From NCBI GenBank assembly GCA_949825025.1, contig OX463781.1:48434317-48498316 (forward strand): DNA of 64,000 nt, in the 5' to 3' direction. Below are positions 10,435 through 23,950 of this stretch, one piece after another. The position numbers and the translations under genes were made by a program. Source of the stretch: Siphlonurus alternatus. Its lineage: Eukaryota; Arthropoda; Insecta; Ephemeroptera; Siphlonuridae. Position 1 is the stretch's first letter. The number at the start of each line of letters is the position of its first letter. Under the pieces are notes generated by a model that saw nothing but the letters and a program-made list of their open reading frames with translations, had not been told where the DNA came from and ran no database searches.

Positions 10435-11402
10435 GCTCCTCGCGTGGCTGCATCCGAGTGCATCTCGACGATGCAAAAGTGCAGCAACCGAGAGAGAAAC
10501 TCACGCCGAATTGGAGAAACACCTTAGGTGGAGATGTTTAATTTTATTGTTGTTTTGGTGTTATAAAATTTAATGAAATCTAAAAATTGCACTTAACTCC
10601 ACTTTAATTAAAAATATTAAGTTTTAAGACTTTGAATTGGAGTTGAAACAAAATAAAATTGTGAATTTATTATCCTCGCTGAGTTATTTGTGGGATAACA
10701 GACCAAATTACTTCTATTAATAATTCCATTGTATAATATTCTTATATACAGAGTGCAAATACAAAATTTCTACGTACAAAAACCATTGAAAAATTAGCCT
10801 TCAAGATTCAAGAGAGCTGAACATGAAATTTTACTTCATAATTATCAAAGCAGAAACAGTGTGGAATGAAAGAGGCTTAGTTCATGCAGACTGCAGATCT
10901 AAAAAAATATTTGTGATGACGTCACGGTCCAGATCACCCCCCCCCCCTTCCTCACACCTCCAGTAATAATAATGAGTGTTAACGCTTCGACCGCCGAGGA
11001 AGATTTGAGACCATTAGCGCCCGTACAATCACACGCAAAAGAGATCGGTTTGATTCGATAAAATATTTTCCTAGCCAAGAAATAAAGTTGCAATCTTAAT
11101 GTATCACAACAAGGAGAATGTAATTTGATAACCTCCACTTGGGTGGCTGCATGATGTCAAAATAAATCAGAAAGCCAATAAAAATCAATAAACTAATCTG
11201 CACATCTCCATATGTCGATAAGGTTTAGTTTCTTTCTTCCTAGAGTATATTTGTCGACCTTATCGCAACGTAACTATTAATTAATTAAATTCCGGTGGAT
11301 AACTTGCTTTTTATGTTGAACTTGCTCCCAGTAAACAAAATATTAAACTAAAATGAACAGGAAAAAAACAAACTTTACTGCGATAAAATTTCTGGAGTGA
11401 AA

Positions 11403-11430
11403 TGTCCTGGACACTCGGGTGTCCCGGACA
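11403..11430 (+). repeat. Compact hairpin
   Basis: TGTCCTGGACAC, TCGG loop, GTGTCCCGGACA: 11 of 12 pairs with a four-base loop, in a GC-rich islet (11400-11515). Too short for a typical microRNA precursor. Confidence 0.6.
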
Positions 11431-14400
11431 GTTTCTCAGTCAACAGGCGGGTGGCTGTACAGCACTCGCGCGTCTCAAAGTGCCGCAATCTAAGGCAGCC
11501 CAGAGCGCCGCTTTTAAAAAAAAGGTGTAAAATAAACCCTTTCCTAATTTTTATTGCCGTGTAGTGTCTTAGCGATAATTATTACTATACACTTTACAAA
11601 ATTGTCTTTGCCTAATAATACCATTTTACAATCGTATTTTACCTTTAAAATTGGCTTTTCTAACTAATTAAAAATTAAGACTACTTCGGAATTTCTTAAA
11701 ATATCGTAAAAATACTTTAAGATTTTTTACATCTAACAATATTTATTTTAGGATTTTTAAAATAATCAAATCAAATCCCATAAGACCCCATGTTGATTGT
11801 TATATAATTGGTAAATGGGTCTTTTTATGACCAAATTTAAAATTAAATTCAAGTTTCCACGGGATTATAATTTACAATATTAAATTGATAGACTTTGAAA
11901 TTTAATTTATAACAATTTTAATGAGAACTATTTTATGAATTTGTGAGTTTTGTAAAATAATTCTAATAAAAAGCAGTGATGTCATGATTTTTATGTTAAG
12001 TCGTACATTGTATAATTTACTACATGAGTGAGTGGTTCATTTTCAATTAAACCAGAAACGTACTTTCCATGATATAGCAATAAACGACGTTATCTGAACA
12101 GATGATCGTACTCGATAAAATTGCAGCAGTAATGCAATTTTGTTATCTAGAGAAAGTGCGATGGTTAATTTAATTAACAGTTTTATGAGTAATTATCTGC
12201 TGTAATTAAACATGATATGCATGACTTGAGTGGCGATTAATCTTTGAACGTCAATAAGATTGAAGATCACACCCAGATAGAACGTAATTGTTCTCCGGCT
12301 AATCTCTTCAGATAATCGTAACTTATGCAATATATTGGCAATCATAAAATAGGACGGTGCGAAGTTACATCGCGATGTAAAATCTGTGTGCTTGTAAAAC
12401 AAAATAACTGAGGTTGTAATAAAATATGAAAATACAACCAACAGAATGTTAATTTGTACATTGCAACTATATACTGTTAAAGACTCGTGGAATATTCATA
12501 TTTATGTGCAGATTGAAGTTGAATTGAAATATGGACAATCCAGTTCGAATCAACAAAACAAAACTCATAAAACAGCTGACAGCTAAGTTCAATGCAGTTT
12601 TAACAAGGTAAATGCAGGGTAATGAGAGTTATTTTTCATTTAAAATCTAAAATATTTTGATGCTGAACTTTCATATGGTTACCATGATAAATTATTTTTT
12701 AAAAAATCAAATATATGGTACATATACACGAAAGGTTGAAGGTCCTATTGCAGGCCAAAGTTTAATAAGTGCTCCGTTGTAAAAACGTAATAAATTTTCC
12801 GATGGTCCAGGCACACTAATTGAGGGGTAACATCAAGGATTCTCCGGTAAGGTCTACCGTAATTGTAATTTATTATCCCGCACTGCAGCCAGCATGCAGT
12901 AATTGCAATATCCTTCAGTATAAAGCAAACAATGCAATCTTGATCTTTAAGTCTTATATGCCAATAAAATGTAAGTATTTAATATGGTAGTGCCAACGAG
13001 ATCTGAAAATCTTTATGTGTCGTGTTAATTGTTCTTTATAATAAAATATTATTATTGCAGTAAGGGTTTCAATACGAAATAAACCAAGCTATATGAACAC
13101 ATGCATTATTATAGTATATCAAGAAATAAATAGTATGAAACATTATGGGCATATACTATTTTTAAAAATGTATACCAAAAATCGAGTACCGATTCTGCAT
13201 GGTATATACTAAAAATATTAGGCTAGCATATAAGCTAAGTACATTGTGGATAGCCCCTGCTATTGTGATATAAATATACATGCAGTATTTGGGCATACAT
13301 GACCAAAATGTGTAAATTGCCCCAAAATATCAACCAACCAACCATACATGCAGTATTTACTAAATATAACGCTATATATGTTTTATATTTTTAATTTTTC
13401 ATATTAACGGATAAATATATTTATAATAATAAAATATGGCAAGCAATTCTTTAGCATTTCCCTGCCGTGCGAGAGTACAATAAATAATTTGTTGTCTAAC
13501 ACTTGGCGAGCACTGTACTCACGAGTCTCATTACTGTACTTGCTCATCTCCGAGTTTCAATTACAGAGGCGCGAGATCGTTTTGTTCGAGCGAATAATTA
13601 CCCGAGAGTAGTCAACCATAGAAATAGCTTCTTAAGTCACGTTTTAATGTTTGATGGACACAGAAAAATAATATCATTATTTATTCATTCTGCATGATTA
13701 TATAATGTGAGTAATGTTATATTTGACAGATTGTAGATTTGTTTAAAAATAGCGTTATTTGCGAATTAAAAAGAAATATGCAATCATTTTTGTAATTAAT
13801 AATTCATAAACCTTTGAGGATTTATTTACTAAATATATGAAAACATTCATGTGTATTTTTATACTGTGAATGTCGATTTCTTGGGCATTCCATTTTGTAA
13901 ATTAGTAATAATATCCGTTTGAAAAGAAGTTCTTGCACTTGAATATTTTCTGGCAAATAATATTTACACAAACTCCAATTATAAAAACCTATATATAACT
14001 ATATGACCTCTACTTTATACCTATATAACTTAACCTAAAAACGCATTTGATTCCAGAGTTGTATTATACAAAATGTGTTACAAAAATGTTGAATTTTTGT
14101 ATTTGCAACAAGAAAATTGAAAAGTTACTGTCGAATCATTTCGAGTCCCAAACGATGACTAATGAAAATTAACATTTTTTAATTAATTGATATGATAGTG
14201 GAATTGTTACATCTTGTCAATCTGTGTATCATATTAGTTAAACAGCTGTTAGAAATATATTTTAGCATGACCACAGAAATAACATACAATAGTTAGAAAA
14301 GCATAATTCATAACAGTATATGACACGTTTTATTATTATTTAAAAACTTGATTCTTATAAATTCTTTCATATAAATTATTCTATTCTTATATTCAATCTC

Positions 14401-14928
14401 AAATAAATATTATTCATTTTTAAAAACAGCAATTCCGTACCGTGAATTGCAGAATAATAAAAATTTCTCGCGTAAAATCTGTCATGATGTCAAACCTAAT
14501 TTGACTCAAGTACCTGACGCTTCTCACACTTACTTAGAGGCAAATTTACATACAGCAGTAAATTCGGTGCTTGGTGAGAGCTGAAAATATTGTACACTTT
14601 ATCACAAATGATCTCGACTTACGCTCAATTTATTCTACAACATCGTTTTGATATATTAGCATAACAAGCTGTGACGAAGCAGGCATGCATAATGTTCACA
14701 TCAAGTAAATCCTGCATGAAAAATTACTATCTGCAATAAAAAATGTACAAACTATTATTGTCATGTTCTCAACTTACTAAATTTCACTGCGAGACAAAAA
14801 ATTATTAAAAACCTTGTATGGAAAAAATTTTCTCACTCAATTTATTTTTATTTTGGCATTGGAAAAATAAAACGTAATAATTTTCACTAAAACGAAATGA
14901 TAGACTCAAATTATCTTATAAAATGAAA

Positions 14929-15018
14929 ATGGCTACGAAAAACGTCGACAATTTGCCACCCAGGACACAAGTATTTATCAGAGAGCAACACAATTCTTGC
15001 GTGCCTGCCAAGAGCTGA
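14929..15018 (+). CDS. Short ORF with a strong start context (doubtful)
   Basis: An ATG with A at -3 and G at +4 opens 29 codons (starting MATKNVDNLPP) to a TGA. The frame is GC-richer than its flanks. There is no homology I recognise, no splice support and no signal peptide. Probably chance; listed for completeness. Confidence 0.1.
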   Translation: MATKNVDNLPPRTQVFIREQHNSCVPAKS

Positions 15019-16081
15019 AATTGCCTGCACTTACAATCGGTAATGTCCCAGCAGTATCTGACGACATAATGTGGACATAAAACAAAGTCATTGAAAGTTA
15101 TGTGAATTCTCTGAACAGCATCATTACTATTGAAATGTATTTAACATCTTTAGCCTTTTAAGGAACGGCTATTAAATTTGAGTAATTTGATTTGAATAAG
15201 AAAGATACTTAATTAATTCTATAGAATCTATAGAATTATATCGTCCCAGAAAGAAGTAATATTCATACCTTGCATGGTGCATTATTATTGTTCTTTTATC
15301 TAGAATTGCAATACAATTTAGTTTAAAAACCAATATCAGCTGCATGAATAATTAATTCAGCTTGGAATACTCTAGTACCATTGATTATAAATAGAAGTAT
15401 GAAGAAATTTGATTCGTTACAATAAATTTGTCTTCATATTATAAACAGTAACTATTATTGAATTTTCACTCACAATTTTCGACATTAAAGTGCATTAAAC
15501 AATTCATACATTGTATTCAATTATTAAAGTTGTTTGTTTTTCAACCATATTAAAATATTATACATTGTATTCAAAGTACTTTGTAATAGGTAACTTGATA
15601 ATACTAAATCAACATGTGAACTACATGGAACTAATTTACATTTTATTTCAATTAAATGCTTGGATTCAAATGCACTAAGCTATCAGTAAAGCACGATCAC
15701 ATGAAGTCAGCTTTGTTACAATGTGTGACATCACACCTCATATTGCAGGTAATAATTAGACCAGGTAACGGTATGAAATTTGACTGAAAAGTTTGAGTAA
15801 ATCCATCACGAATGATAAAGGTGATTTATTTCAGACTCGTGTGCTGCTTATATTTATGTTGCGGAGTCACGAGTCTGATAATTCACGGAGTGATATATGG
15901 TGCTCTCAAACCATCAAAAGCACTAGCTCACAGCTGGCGGCCTTATAAGGTCTCTGTGTACCTGGAGATATACCTCAATTCACCTCTCCCCAGTTTTCAG
16001 CAAAACAGATGTTTTTGCAGCGAAAGGATTCTTACACTGAGAAAAAGTTACATATAATCAAGAAATATTAATATAACCCTG

Positions 16082-16255
16082 CTGGTTGAAAAATTATGGC
16101 TTCAACTTATCCTTCACACGTCTAAACTTAATCTTTTTACCTCTAAAACACAATTTATTTCCTCTTCGCTCAAAGTGAGGATGAAATGAAGACAATATTT
16201 TTAACATTTTATACTCAAAAAGAGGTAAAAATACGTAAAATCGTCTTTTCTCCAT
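16082..16255 (+). repeat. Interspersed repeat of unknown class, copy 1
   Basis: Contains CTCTAAAACACAATTTATTT, CCTCTTCGCTCAAA and TCGTCTTTTCTCC. An inverted relative at 30842-31020 shares these words. Confidence 0.4.
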
Positions 16256-16619
16256 GTTCTCCATTTCTAATACTCTCTCCTATTATAATTATTTAATCAA
16301 ATTTAATTAAATTATTATTATCGGTTTATGTGAAACAAGGGGATCAAATTATTACCTAACATATACAATACTTAATATAATAATACAAATCAAGAAATTA
16401 ACATTATAATTAAAACTATTACAATTTGAAAAACTGATGAATTAAAAATTGTTGCATTTAAATGCCGTTTTCGAACAGAGTTAGTCAAAACAGTTACACA
16501 GAATAATTATCAACATTCGTTACACAATTTAGGACTGATTACAATTTTAGAAGACATTTTCATGCATTCGATGACAACAGGATCCAGTTTGACCTATCTC
16601 AATATTTTCTCCCACACAG

Positions 16620-16805
16620 TGACGTCACCTCTTCATTAAGTTAATATGTAAATGTCCAGGTGCTCCACCATCCATATAAAGCTCGGACTTCGACGAAGAG
16701 AGATCATAAAATTAAATGGACAACCGATATAAATCATTGCACAATTACACTCAATGTATGATGCAATTGAAATGTACACCTGATGTTATTGACACCAATA
16801 ATTAA
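16620..16805 (+). promoter_or_regulatory. CRE plus TATA box upstream of a 29-codon ORF
   Basis: TGACGTCA (16620-16627) is followed by TATAAA (16675-16680) and, 36 bp later, an ATG at 16716 opening a 29-codon frame that stops at 16805. The order and spacing resemble a compact TATA promoter, but the peptide has no recognisable features and AT-rich DNA gives TATAAA by chance. Confidence 0.2.
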
Positions 16806-17032
16806 CGTTCGTGGACTGTGACTCGTAGAAATATTGTTAACAATTAACCAATGACAAAAAAATAATAATTTATGAAATTTAAATTTGTTTCGATTTCAGT
16901 CAATCGATAAATCGAATACTTTATTACATGGCCATACGTAGAAAACAAATTATCTTCTCTTTGTCATTTAACATTTAACATTAATTTAAATTTTATATTT
17001 GGAAAAAAAGGCTCTTGTCAATTTTTTTTTAA

Positions 17033-17265
17033 CTGATAACACCCTTAAAATTGTGCGGCAAAGTACTGTGACGTCATAGTCATGTAACGTCCTCCCCTTT
17101 GATTGAGGTGTTAAATATTTAATGACTGTGACGTCACACTAATTTCCAAACAAGATTTTGAAGGATTTTGAAGTTTAAAAAATCAGATTTGTTTTAGAAA
17201 TACCAACTTGAGGTTTTCTTTCTTGTAAAATCTAAATTATTCAAGTTGTCCATCACGGGTGCAAG
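17033..17265 (+). repeat. CRE-bearing interspersed repeat, copy A
   Basis: Contains ATAACACCCTTAAAATTGTG, then CTGTGACGTCATAGTCATG, a second TGACGTCA about 60 bp on, AACTTGAGGT and a terminal AAGTTGTCCAT. The words recur in the same order at 29101 and 35559. Confidence 0.55.
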
Positions 17266-19267
17266 AAAATTTCAAACTAGTCTTCATTTAAAATTGCACC
17301 ACTGGCTGTTCAAATTAACAAAGAGTTCATTTATTGTTGTTGCGCTGTGGGATGTTTTTATTTTGTAATTTGTTACTTTTTATTTCCAAACTAATTTAGT
17401 TAAGATAATAAAAGCTGTGTACTCTTAGCATTCCACGAGTGTCATAAAGCGTGTTGCAATTTCAATTGCCCTCGGATACCATAAAGCACTTGGATACCAA
17501 ACTTGTGTCGTACTGTGAATGGTATCTTAATTTTTATTTCATTATAATAAATTATCCGAGCGTACCGCTGCAGCGACATATTTTATCGTCGTACAGAAAG
17601 AGAAAACATCATAATTATTCTTGTAGTTTTGAACATAAATTATACACTTGAAAAGTAGAGTGTAAAATTATTATTATTACCATACGAGCAAATCCAAAAT
17701 TATTTGGATACGCTGCAATGGGATTATTATTTGGTTGACTACATAGAAAAAATAAGAAAACGCCCAGCGGTAAAAAAAAATACATACCTTATCATTTATC
17801 ATTTTTTATGAAATATGTAATAAATTTCGGAATTAAAAATAGCAAAAATACATATAATAAAATATAAATAAAAAATGTACGTAGCACAGAATGTCTTTGC
17901 ATTTTCAATTTTTTAGAGACAGCTGTATAATTAATTTAAAATTAACAATTTTAATTGCAAAATTTTCAAATTCTAAACTCTAATCGATCATGATACTATA
18001 ACATTTGCCACATTATTAAAGCTGGCTAGAACATTAATGCCTACTAAACCCCTGTCATCCAGATCCATTGTGTCAAAGCGGTCCCTCTGGGGCGACATTC
18101 CTCGACCTAGAGCCCGCGGCCGGGTGACAACCGTGAGAGACTTGCCAATCTCGCCCCCTGCATTTACGATGAAACAGAAAGTTTGTCAATTTGATTGTGG
18201 ACATCGAGATTATGTAACAAATTTGCATCAAGTTTGCTATGATAGTTTTTTTTTATTAATATAGCATATTCTCGATAAACAACAATAATTTATATAATAA
18301 TGTGAAAACGAAGATTGATAAATACTGCAGTTTTCCCCTACAAGTGTCACCTTGGTTCAGACGGTAAGGAATCTCGTCAGTTACCAACCCTCCCACGGAG
18401 GCGCCACCACCACACCGAGGTCAGCCGGTGACGACGCGAGCCACCAAGGAGCAATACAACATACATATAATTCAGTATACATACATGTCCTCCTGCAAGC
18501 CACCCAGATTAATATAGAGGCGCCTGTCAGGCCGGACACTTGACATCTGCAGCTGCTAGATCATTGCAAAACATTTCTCATATCTTTATGATACATCTGC
18601 ACAGTAATTTGCATTAATATCATGTTTTATCAACGTCCTTTCATAGTTTTCATTAGTGAATAATGCAATTTTTAATTAACTGTTAAACTGAAAATATAAG
18701 TGTACTGTAAAACCCAGGCAAGGTATAATACAATATTAAACGATATACATCGTTCGGATATAAAAAGAAATGACGACCATTTTCATGTTATTAAATTAAT
18801 TATTAATTAAATTTAGATAAATTCGTTGATCCTTGGATCGTTGTCACAACCCTACATGATAAGCACCCCAACTGATGCACGCAGGCGTGACATTAAGTTC
18901 AATTTGTACTTGAATTCCATGCGAAAATGGACCTTCAGTCTCAGCTGGATCCACAATGAAGTCACGGAAATCAACATTCTTGACTGCAGCAGCTAGAAGG
19001 TTGCATGATCTCTATGAGCAAGCTGCAGGATGTCTGCATTAATAACATGCACGAGTGTCATGCTGTCTTATGAATTATGAAGTGGAATGCAAATTGAAAC
19101 TTGTATACTTTTTCTTCTTTTGCTGACAAAAATTTACGTAACTCTAATTCACATTAAAAAATGTGGAAAATGTTCTGAAAATTTAAGCACAACATGATTC
19201 AAGATTTCTTTTTTTAATATGAAGAATCTCAAGTTATGCAGTGTCGATTTTTTTTATCCTGTAACAT

Positions 19268-19335
19268 GAAGGTCACTGTGACGTCATATTCATGTAATGC
19301 ATTATGGTTGTTAAATATTTACATACAGCTTTTTG
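19268..19335 (+). repeat. CRE-bearing interspersed repeat, fragment
   Basis: Shares CACTGTGACGTCATATTCATG and GTTAAATATTTA with copy A at 17060-17125. Only this core is visible. Confidence 0.4.
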
Positions 19336-21487
19336 CAGCACTAACGTTATTGTTAGTACAATAAGTTAAATAAATAATAAAAATGTCAACATGGGATCGA
19401 TCACGCTGTGATTTTATTATTCTTCAGAGGTGTCTCGCGATGGTAAAAAGCTGATATTACAGTTGGTTTGTAAAGCCGATCATTGGTTTGTAGAGCCGCG
19501 GCCGCGCCCAATAAACTGACACTCTAGTGTAAGAAAGACTTCAGCTTGATTCAGAGCCAAAGTGTATTGCAATCTCGGTGCTCAAAGTACGCCGCGTTTA
19601 CAATGTCGTACTTAAGTAGGGAATTAAGATCGTTTCTGTATAATTTCTCTTTTCAACTGATTGTAGAAATGAGACAAAAAAAAATGAAAGTAATCAAATT
19701 TTGTGTTATATACATTTTGTTTAAAGAGATATTAGCAAAATAAAATTGACAACGAAAAACAACAACAAAACAATCTACTTAATTTTATTCGACTTAAGGA
19801 GCAGTTTAAGTTACTGGAAGTGTGGACGAGGCAAGGGTGTGACAAGTGTCACCCGGTCAGATAAAAAGGTTGAGCACTTGGCATGCAGATTTCTATTATT
19901 TACATAGCCGTGATCATATCCTAGCATTGTAATGGAACATATGGTGTATCAGAGCACTTGTAATAGTATTGAAATGTGGCCAAAATGTACTTGTACACAT
20001 GTCTAATTAATTATACATTTTAAGGTAAACGCCTTTAAATCTTTTATAATGTTTACATAATAAACCATTAAATTTCAATAAGTCTATTAATTATATTGTC
20101 TTGTTAAGAAGGAAATAATTAAATTATGATTTTATTAAATTTGAAATTTAAAATCTAATAAAAATTTGTTGTTTTCTTTTTCTATGTTATCAAAATGGGA
20201 ATTTTAAAATAAAAAATACATAAAAATAACCAACACGTTTGCCCCCTAGTGTGAAATATACAACAATTTTTATTGGTGTTAAATTAAAGCCTACATGCAT
20301 TTTAAATTTTATAGCTTTTATATTCAAATTGTGATTAGTTATAGGTAAATTCAACAAGTCCAAATATTATGCAAATTCAATAAAATTACAGACTTGTATT
20401 TCGACGTGGTAGGTCTTGTTTTCAGTATTTCAATTAGAGACGGACTAACTAGACTCACCGCGGGAGGCCCCCGTGGTGCTCACTGGGGTGTCTTGCAGTG
20501 GGTGCCGGCCAACCAACATCAATCCTCGGGGTCTGCTCACAAAGTCTCGGCGTTATTAGCAAGCAGGTCTCAATTTAAAAACCTCAGGGTCTGTATGTGT
20601 TGAAAATTCGTAATAGAGGGAATTTTGGCAATGTTATTTGCAGGGTTATTATTATCTTGAGTCAAAAAAACTATGTATTGCTATAAATACAACCCATGTT
20701 ATTTTATCAAACTCAACTCTGAAATGAGTTTTCTAAACCTTTATGTTAAATGAGTAAAATATTAGCTTATTTTTAACTGTAACTAAACGTCGTTTTCAGC
20801 TTTGCAATTGCTGAGCCTGTGCCAATAAGCTTGCAGTCTTAGAAATCGAGTCAAACTTTGGTTTTAGTTTCCCTGAGATGAAGTTGAGAAACTTTAATGC
20901 ATCATAAATTTTACAACAGTTAGTGTCTTTTAAAACTACACAAGATTATCATAATCACCCAATTTGTTTAAAATAAGAAAACGTTAATAAGCCGCGTATT
21001 AAACACACGTCACATCATGGTTAAATTATGATATCATTTCTCGTCTTATTTTTTATAAATTATCAAGCAACAACAATTAATATCTCTTATTTAAATCTCT
21101 TTTAACACCTTTCCCAATCCGTTATTATTTACATAATTTTACAATATCATTTCCTACTTTTATATTGCCTATTGATGTGAAATATAACGGAATATCCTGA
21201 TTGACGTAATTACAATAATTTTTACAAAAAAATGATAATCCTATGATTAATTACACTTCATAAAAACTAGTGCACGATACAAAAACATGCCATGTAGATT
21301 GCCTCCGCACTCACATTTCTATAAAACACATCAATCATCACGCTAATACAACGTCAGCTTGATTTATAGATGCACTTTTACATCGCCAGGGACTTATAAT
21401 TTTTTATAACGTTTTTCTTAATATTTGCATAAATTGTTCTTGTTTTTATACATTTTTAAACTTATTTCCCGAGTGTCACAGAGGCAA

Positions 21488-21504
21488 AGGTCACACAGAG
21501 GTCA
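21488..21504 (+). promoter_or_regulatory. DR5 nuclear-receptor element
   Basis: Two exact AGGTCA half-sites separated by CACAG (five bases), in a small GC-richer islet (21475-21620). Confidence 0.35.
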
Positions 21505-23714
21505 CGATAATGGAGAAAGCGCGGGAAGGAAAAGGGGGCGTGGCAGATGAGCGAAAGTCCCTGCGGTGTCGCGTGTGGGCATTGCTGGTATGTCGTGGGC
21601 ACCAGAGAGCCAAGTGGGAGACAAGTCAAAATAATATTAATGTTCGTTATATTGACATACAATATAAGGTCTCTTTGTATTAAAAAAAAATTATATGATG
21701 AAAGTAAACTGAATAAAAAATGTAAAAATTAAAACTTATTGTTACAAAATATATTAATAAATAATATAGCTCTTTTGTTGAATTATTAATTATTTTCTTA
21801 TATTACCTTATTATATGATATATGGTGTATGTAGTGGATTAGCTCCAATAAATCAATGATTTCAATAAAAGATTTATACTTCCTGAATTAATGATTTTTA
21901 TTTTTAAATAAATAAATTATTAATATTTTTTTAATACTCCCGCCTGCTGTTTGTTGATGTGGTGATATATTTTGTCGTCGTTCGGGTCAATGACATTTAG
22001 AGGTCAAACATCAGCATACGGTGACTTTATGTATTTACACGGCCACTCCCAGAGCCAGCCAATCAGCGGCCGGTCTAAAACAAATGACGGTGCGGGGGCG
22101 TCCTCATTGATTCACCCGATCACTTTCATCTGTCTCGAGGACGGCTAATTTGTACCACTTCATTTACTTGCACAATAAGATACATTTCAGTAAGTTCGTT
22201 GACAGTTGAAACACGTGCCAATTTGGAGACAAATTGACCGCCTAAAACCCAATTTTTTAATGAAGGAAGACATTAATTAAAGTTGCAGTACAGGTTGATT
22301 TTTTTGTATGATTATTCTGAGGTCAGCAATTTAATAATAATCATTTAATAATTAATATGTGCAGTTTTTGACCTCACTCAATTTCTAAGTCTATCCTGGA
22401 GCATTGCTCGGGGAGGCCATGCACCTTTTCATTTTTTTAAATTTGGTACAAATTAAAACTTTTTTACTCTTGATTAATTTTTAGGCCTCATTTATTAGGA
22501 TTTCAATTATTTTTGTACATAAATATTTGTGGCCATATATAAATGAATATAAAAAATATCCTGTCAACAAATTTTTACTCAAATTTTACGTCAGCTAATC
22601 CGTTGGTGATTTTACTGATGTACTGAACATCATTCATGATTTTTCTTAGCGTTTTCTGGCTGAAATTTATTACTAAAATTATTTAATTTATTTTTTTAAG
22701 TATTACTATAAAGCTGTTGCAATATTTTTCGTAAATAACAATGATACAAATGAAGTTGAGGTAATATTTTAAGACCCGGATATAAAGCAGGAATTTGTGT
22801 TGCCAAACAACACAATTTTGAATTTCTCTCTGCAGCAACGCCTCAAAATAATGATGGATTTCTAACGTTCTCGGATATTTTTAGCAGCTTGTCAAATGCA
22901 GCAGGAACGTGTTTTTACTTTTTATATTTGTGCATGTGACTGTCCGCTAGTGGGAAACTGTAACTTACCAAACATTTCTGCTCGCTTGGCATCATGCACA
23001 AACTTCATACAACAAAGAAACAGTGTCATTTTTCGTTATAAATGTGGGATAAACAGGGCTGATTTTTACAAAATTTTATACAACGTAACCAACATTGTAA
23101 TATATACAAGAAAGATATTGAATAAGTATATATATAAAAATGAAAAAAAAAGGAAGAAAAAATTATGCATTAACTGCAAATAATATAGTTATTATGGATT
23201 ACATTGCTTCTTTTCTTAGTATTATAATTATTATAACATTATTATAATTAGCATAAAGTTCAAAACACCAACAAGAAGTACGTGCAAAGCTGAATGAAAG
23301 TTACAAACAAATGAATGAGCACCACCTCGAATATTAATTTGTTTACAAAACTTTGCAGTCATTCAAGTCTCCTGTTTCAAGGCGGCGACTGCTGCGATGT
23401 GTAGGTTCACAAATTTACGTAGATGCACGCCCATGTCAGTCTCAGCTGTGCATTCCTCAAGTCTAACATGCATTGAAATTATTATCATTGACAATTATAT
23501 TAAATCCTGCATCTAATTAAAATACACTAACAAGTACGCTTAAGTTGTCACTTTGTATCTCCATAAATAAGACCCGCCTTCTGTAGCTTTATATTATAAA
23601 TAATGTTCCTGCAACTTACCAACGTCTTTACTATACAAGAATAAGATAACAAAATTCTATACCTCTCACAACGTTGTGAATATAACTTCGTCATTTTCGA
23701 ATTTTTCAAAATAA

Positions 23715-23950
23715 TCTAACGTTTTCAGTATAGTGTATAAGAGATCCAGATTCTAATCCAGAGCACCAACCTATTAACTGAGGTTCCCATGGTTCCATCA
23801 GTAAATAATTAAATATCAAGCAATATAATATAGTTCAGAGTATAAGAAGAAAACCAGATTCTGATCCAGAACACGACCGTATGAATTGAGGTTTCCATAA
23901 TTCCCTCATTAAATACTAAGCAAATGCTATGCCCACTCGACTGTATACTA
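23715..23950 (+). repeat. SINE-like repeat, two tandem copies
   Basis: Two diverged units of about 110 bp each: GATCCAGATTCTAATCCAGA...ACTGAGGTTCCCATGGTTCC (23735-23805) and CCAGATTCTGATCCAGAACA...TTGAGGTTTCCATAATTCCC (23853-23940). Related words occur at 43715-43800 and 58245-58330. Confidence 0.5.

Noticed and set aside
10936..10947. Run of C bases
   Set aside because: A simple homopolymer with no wider structure.
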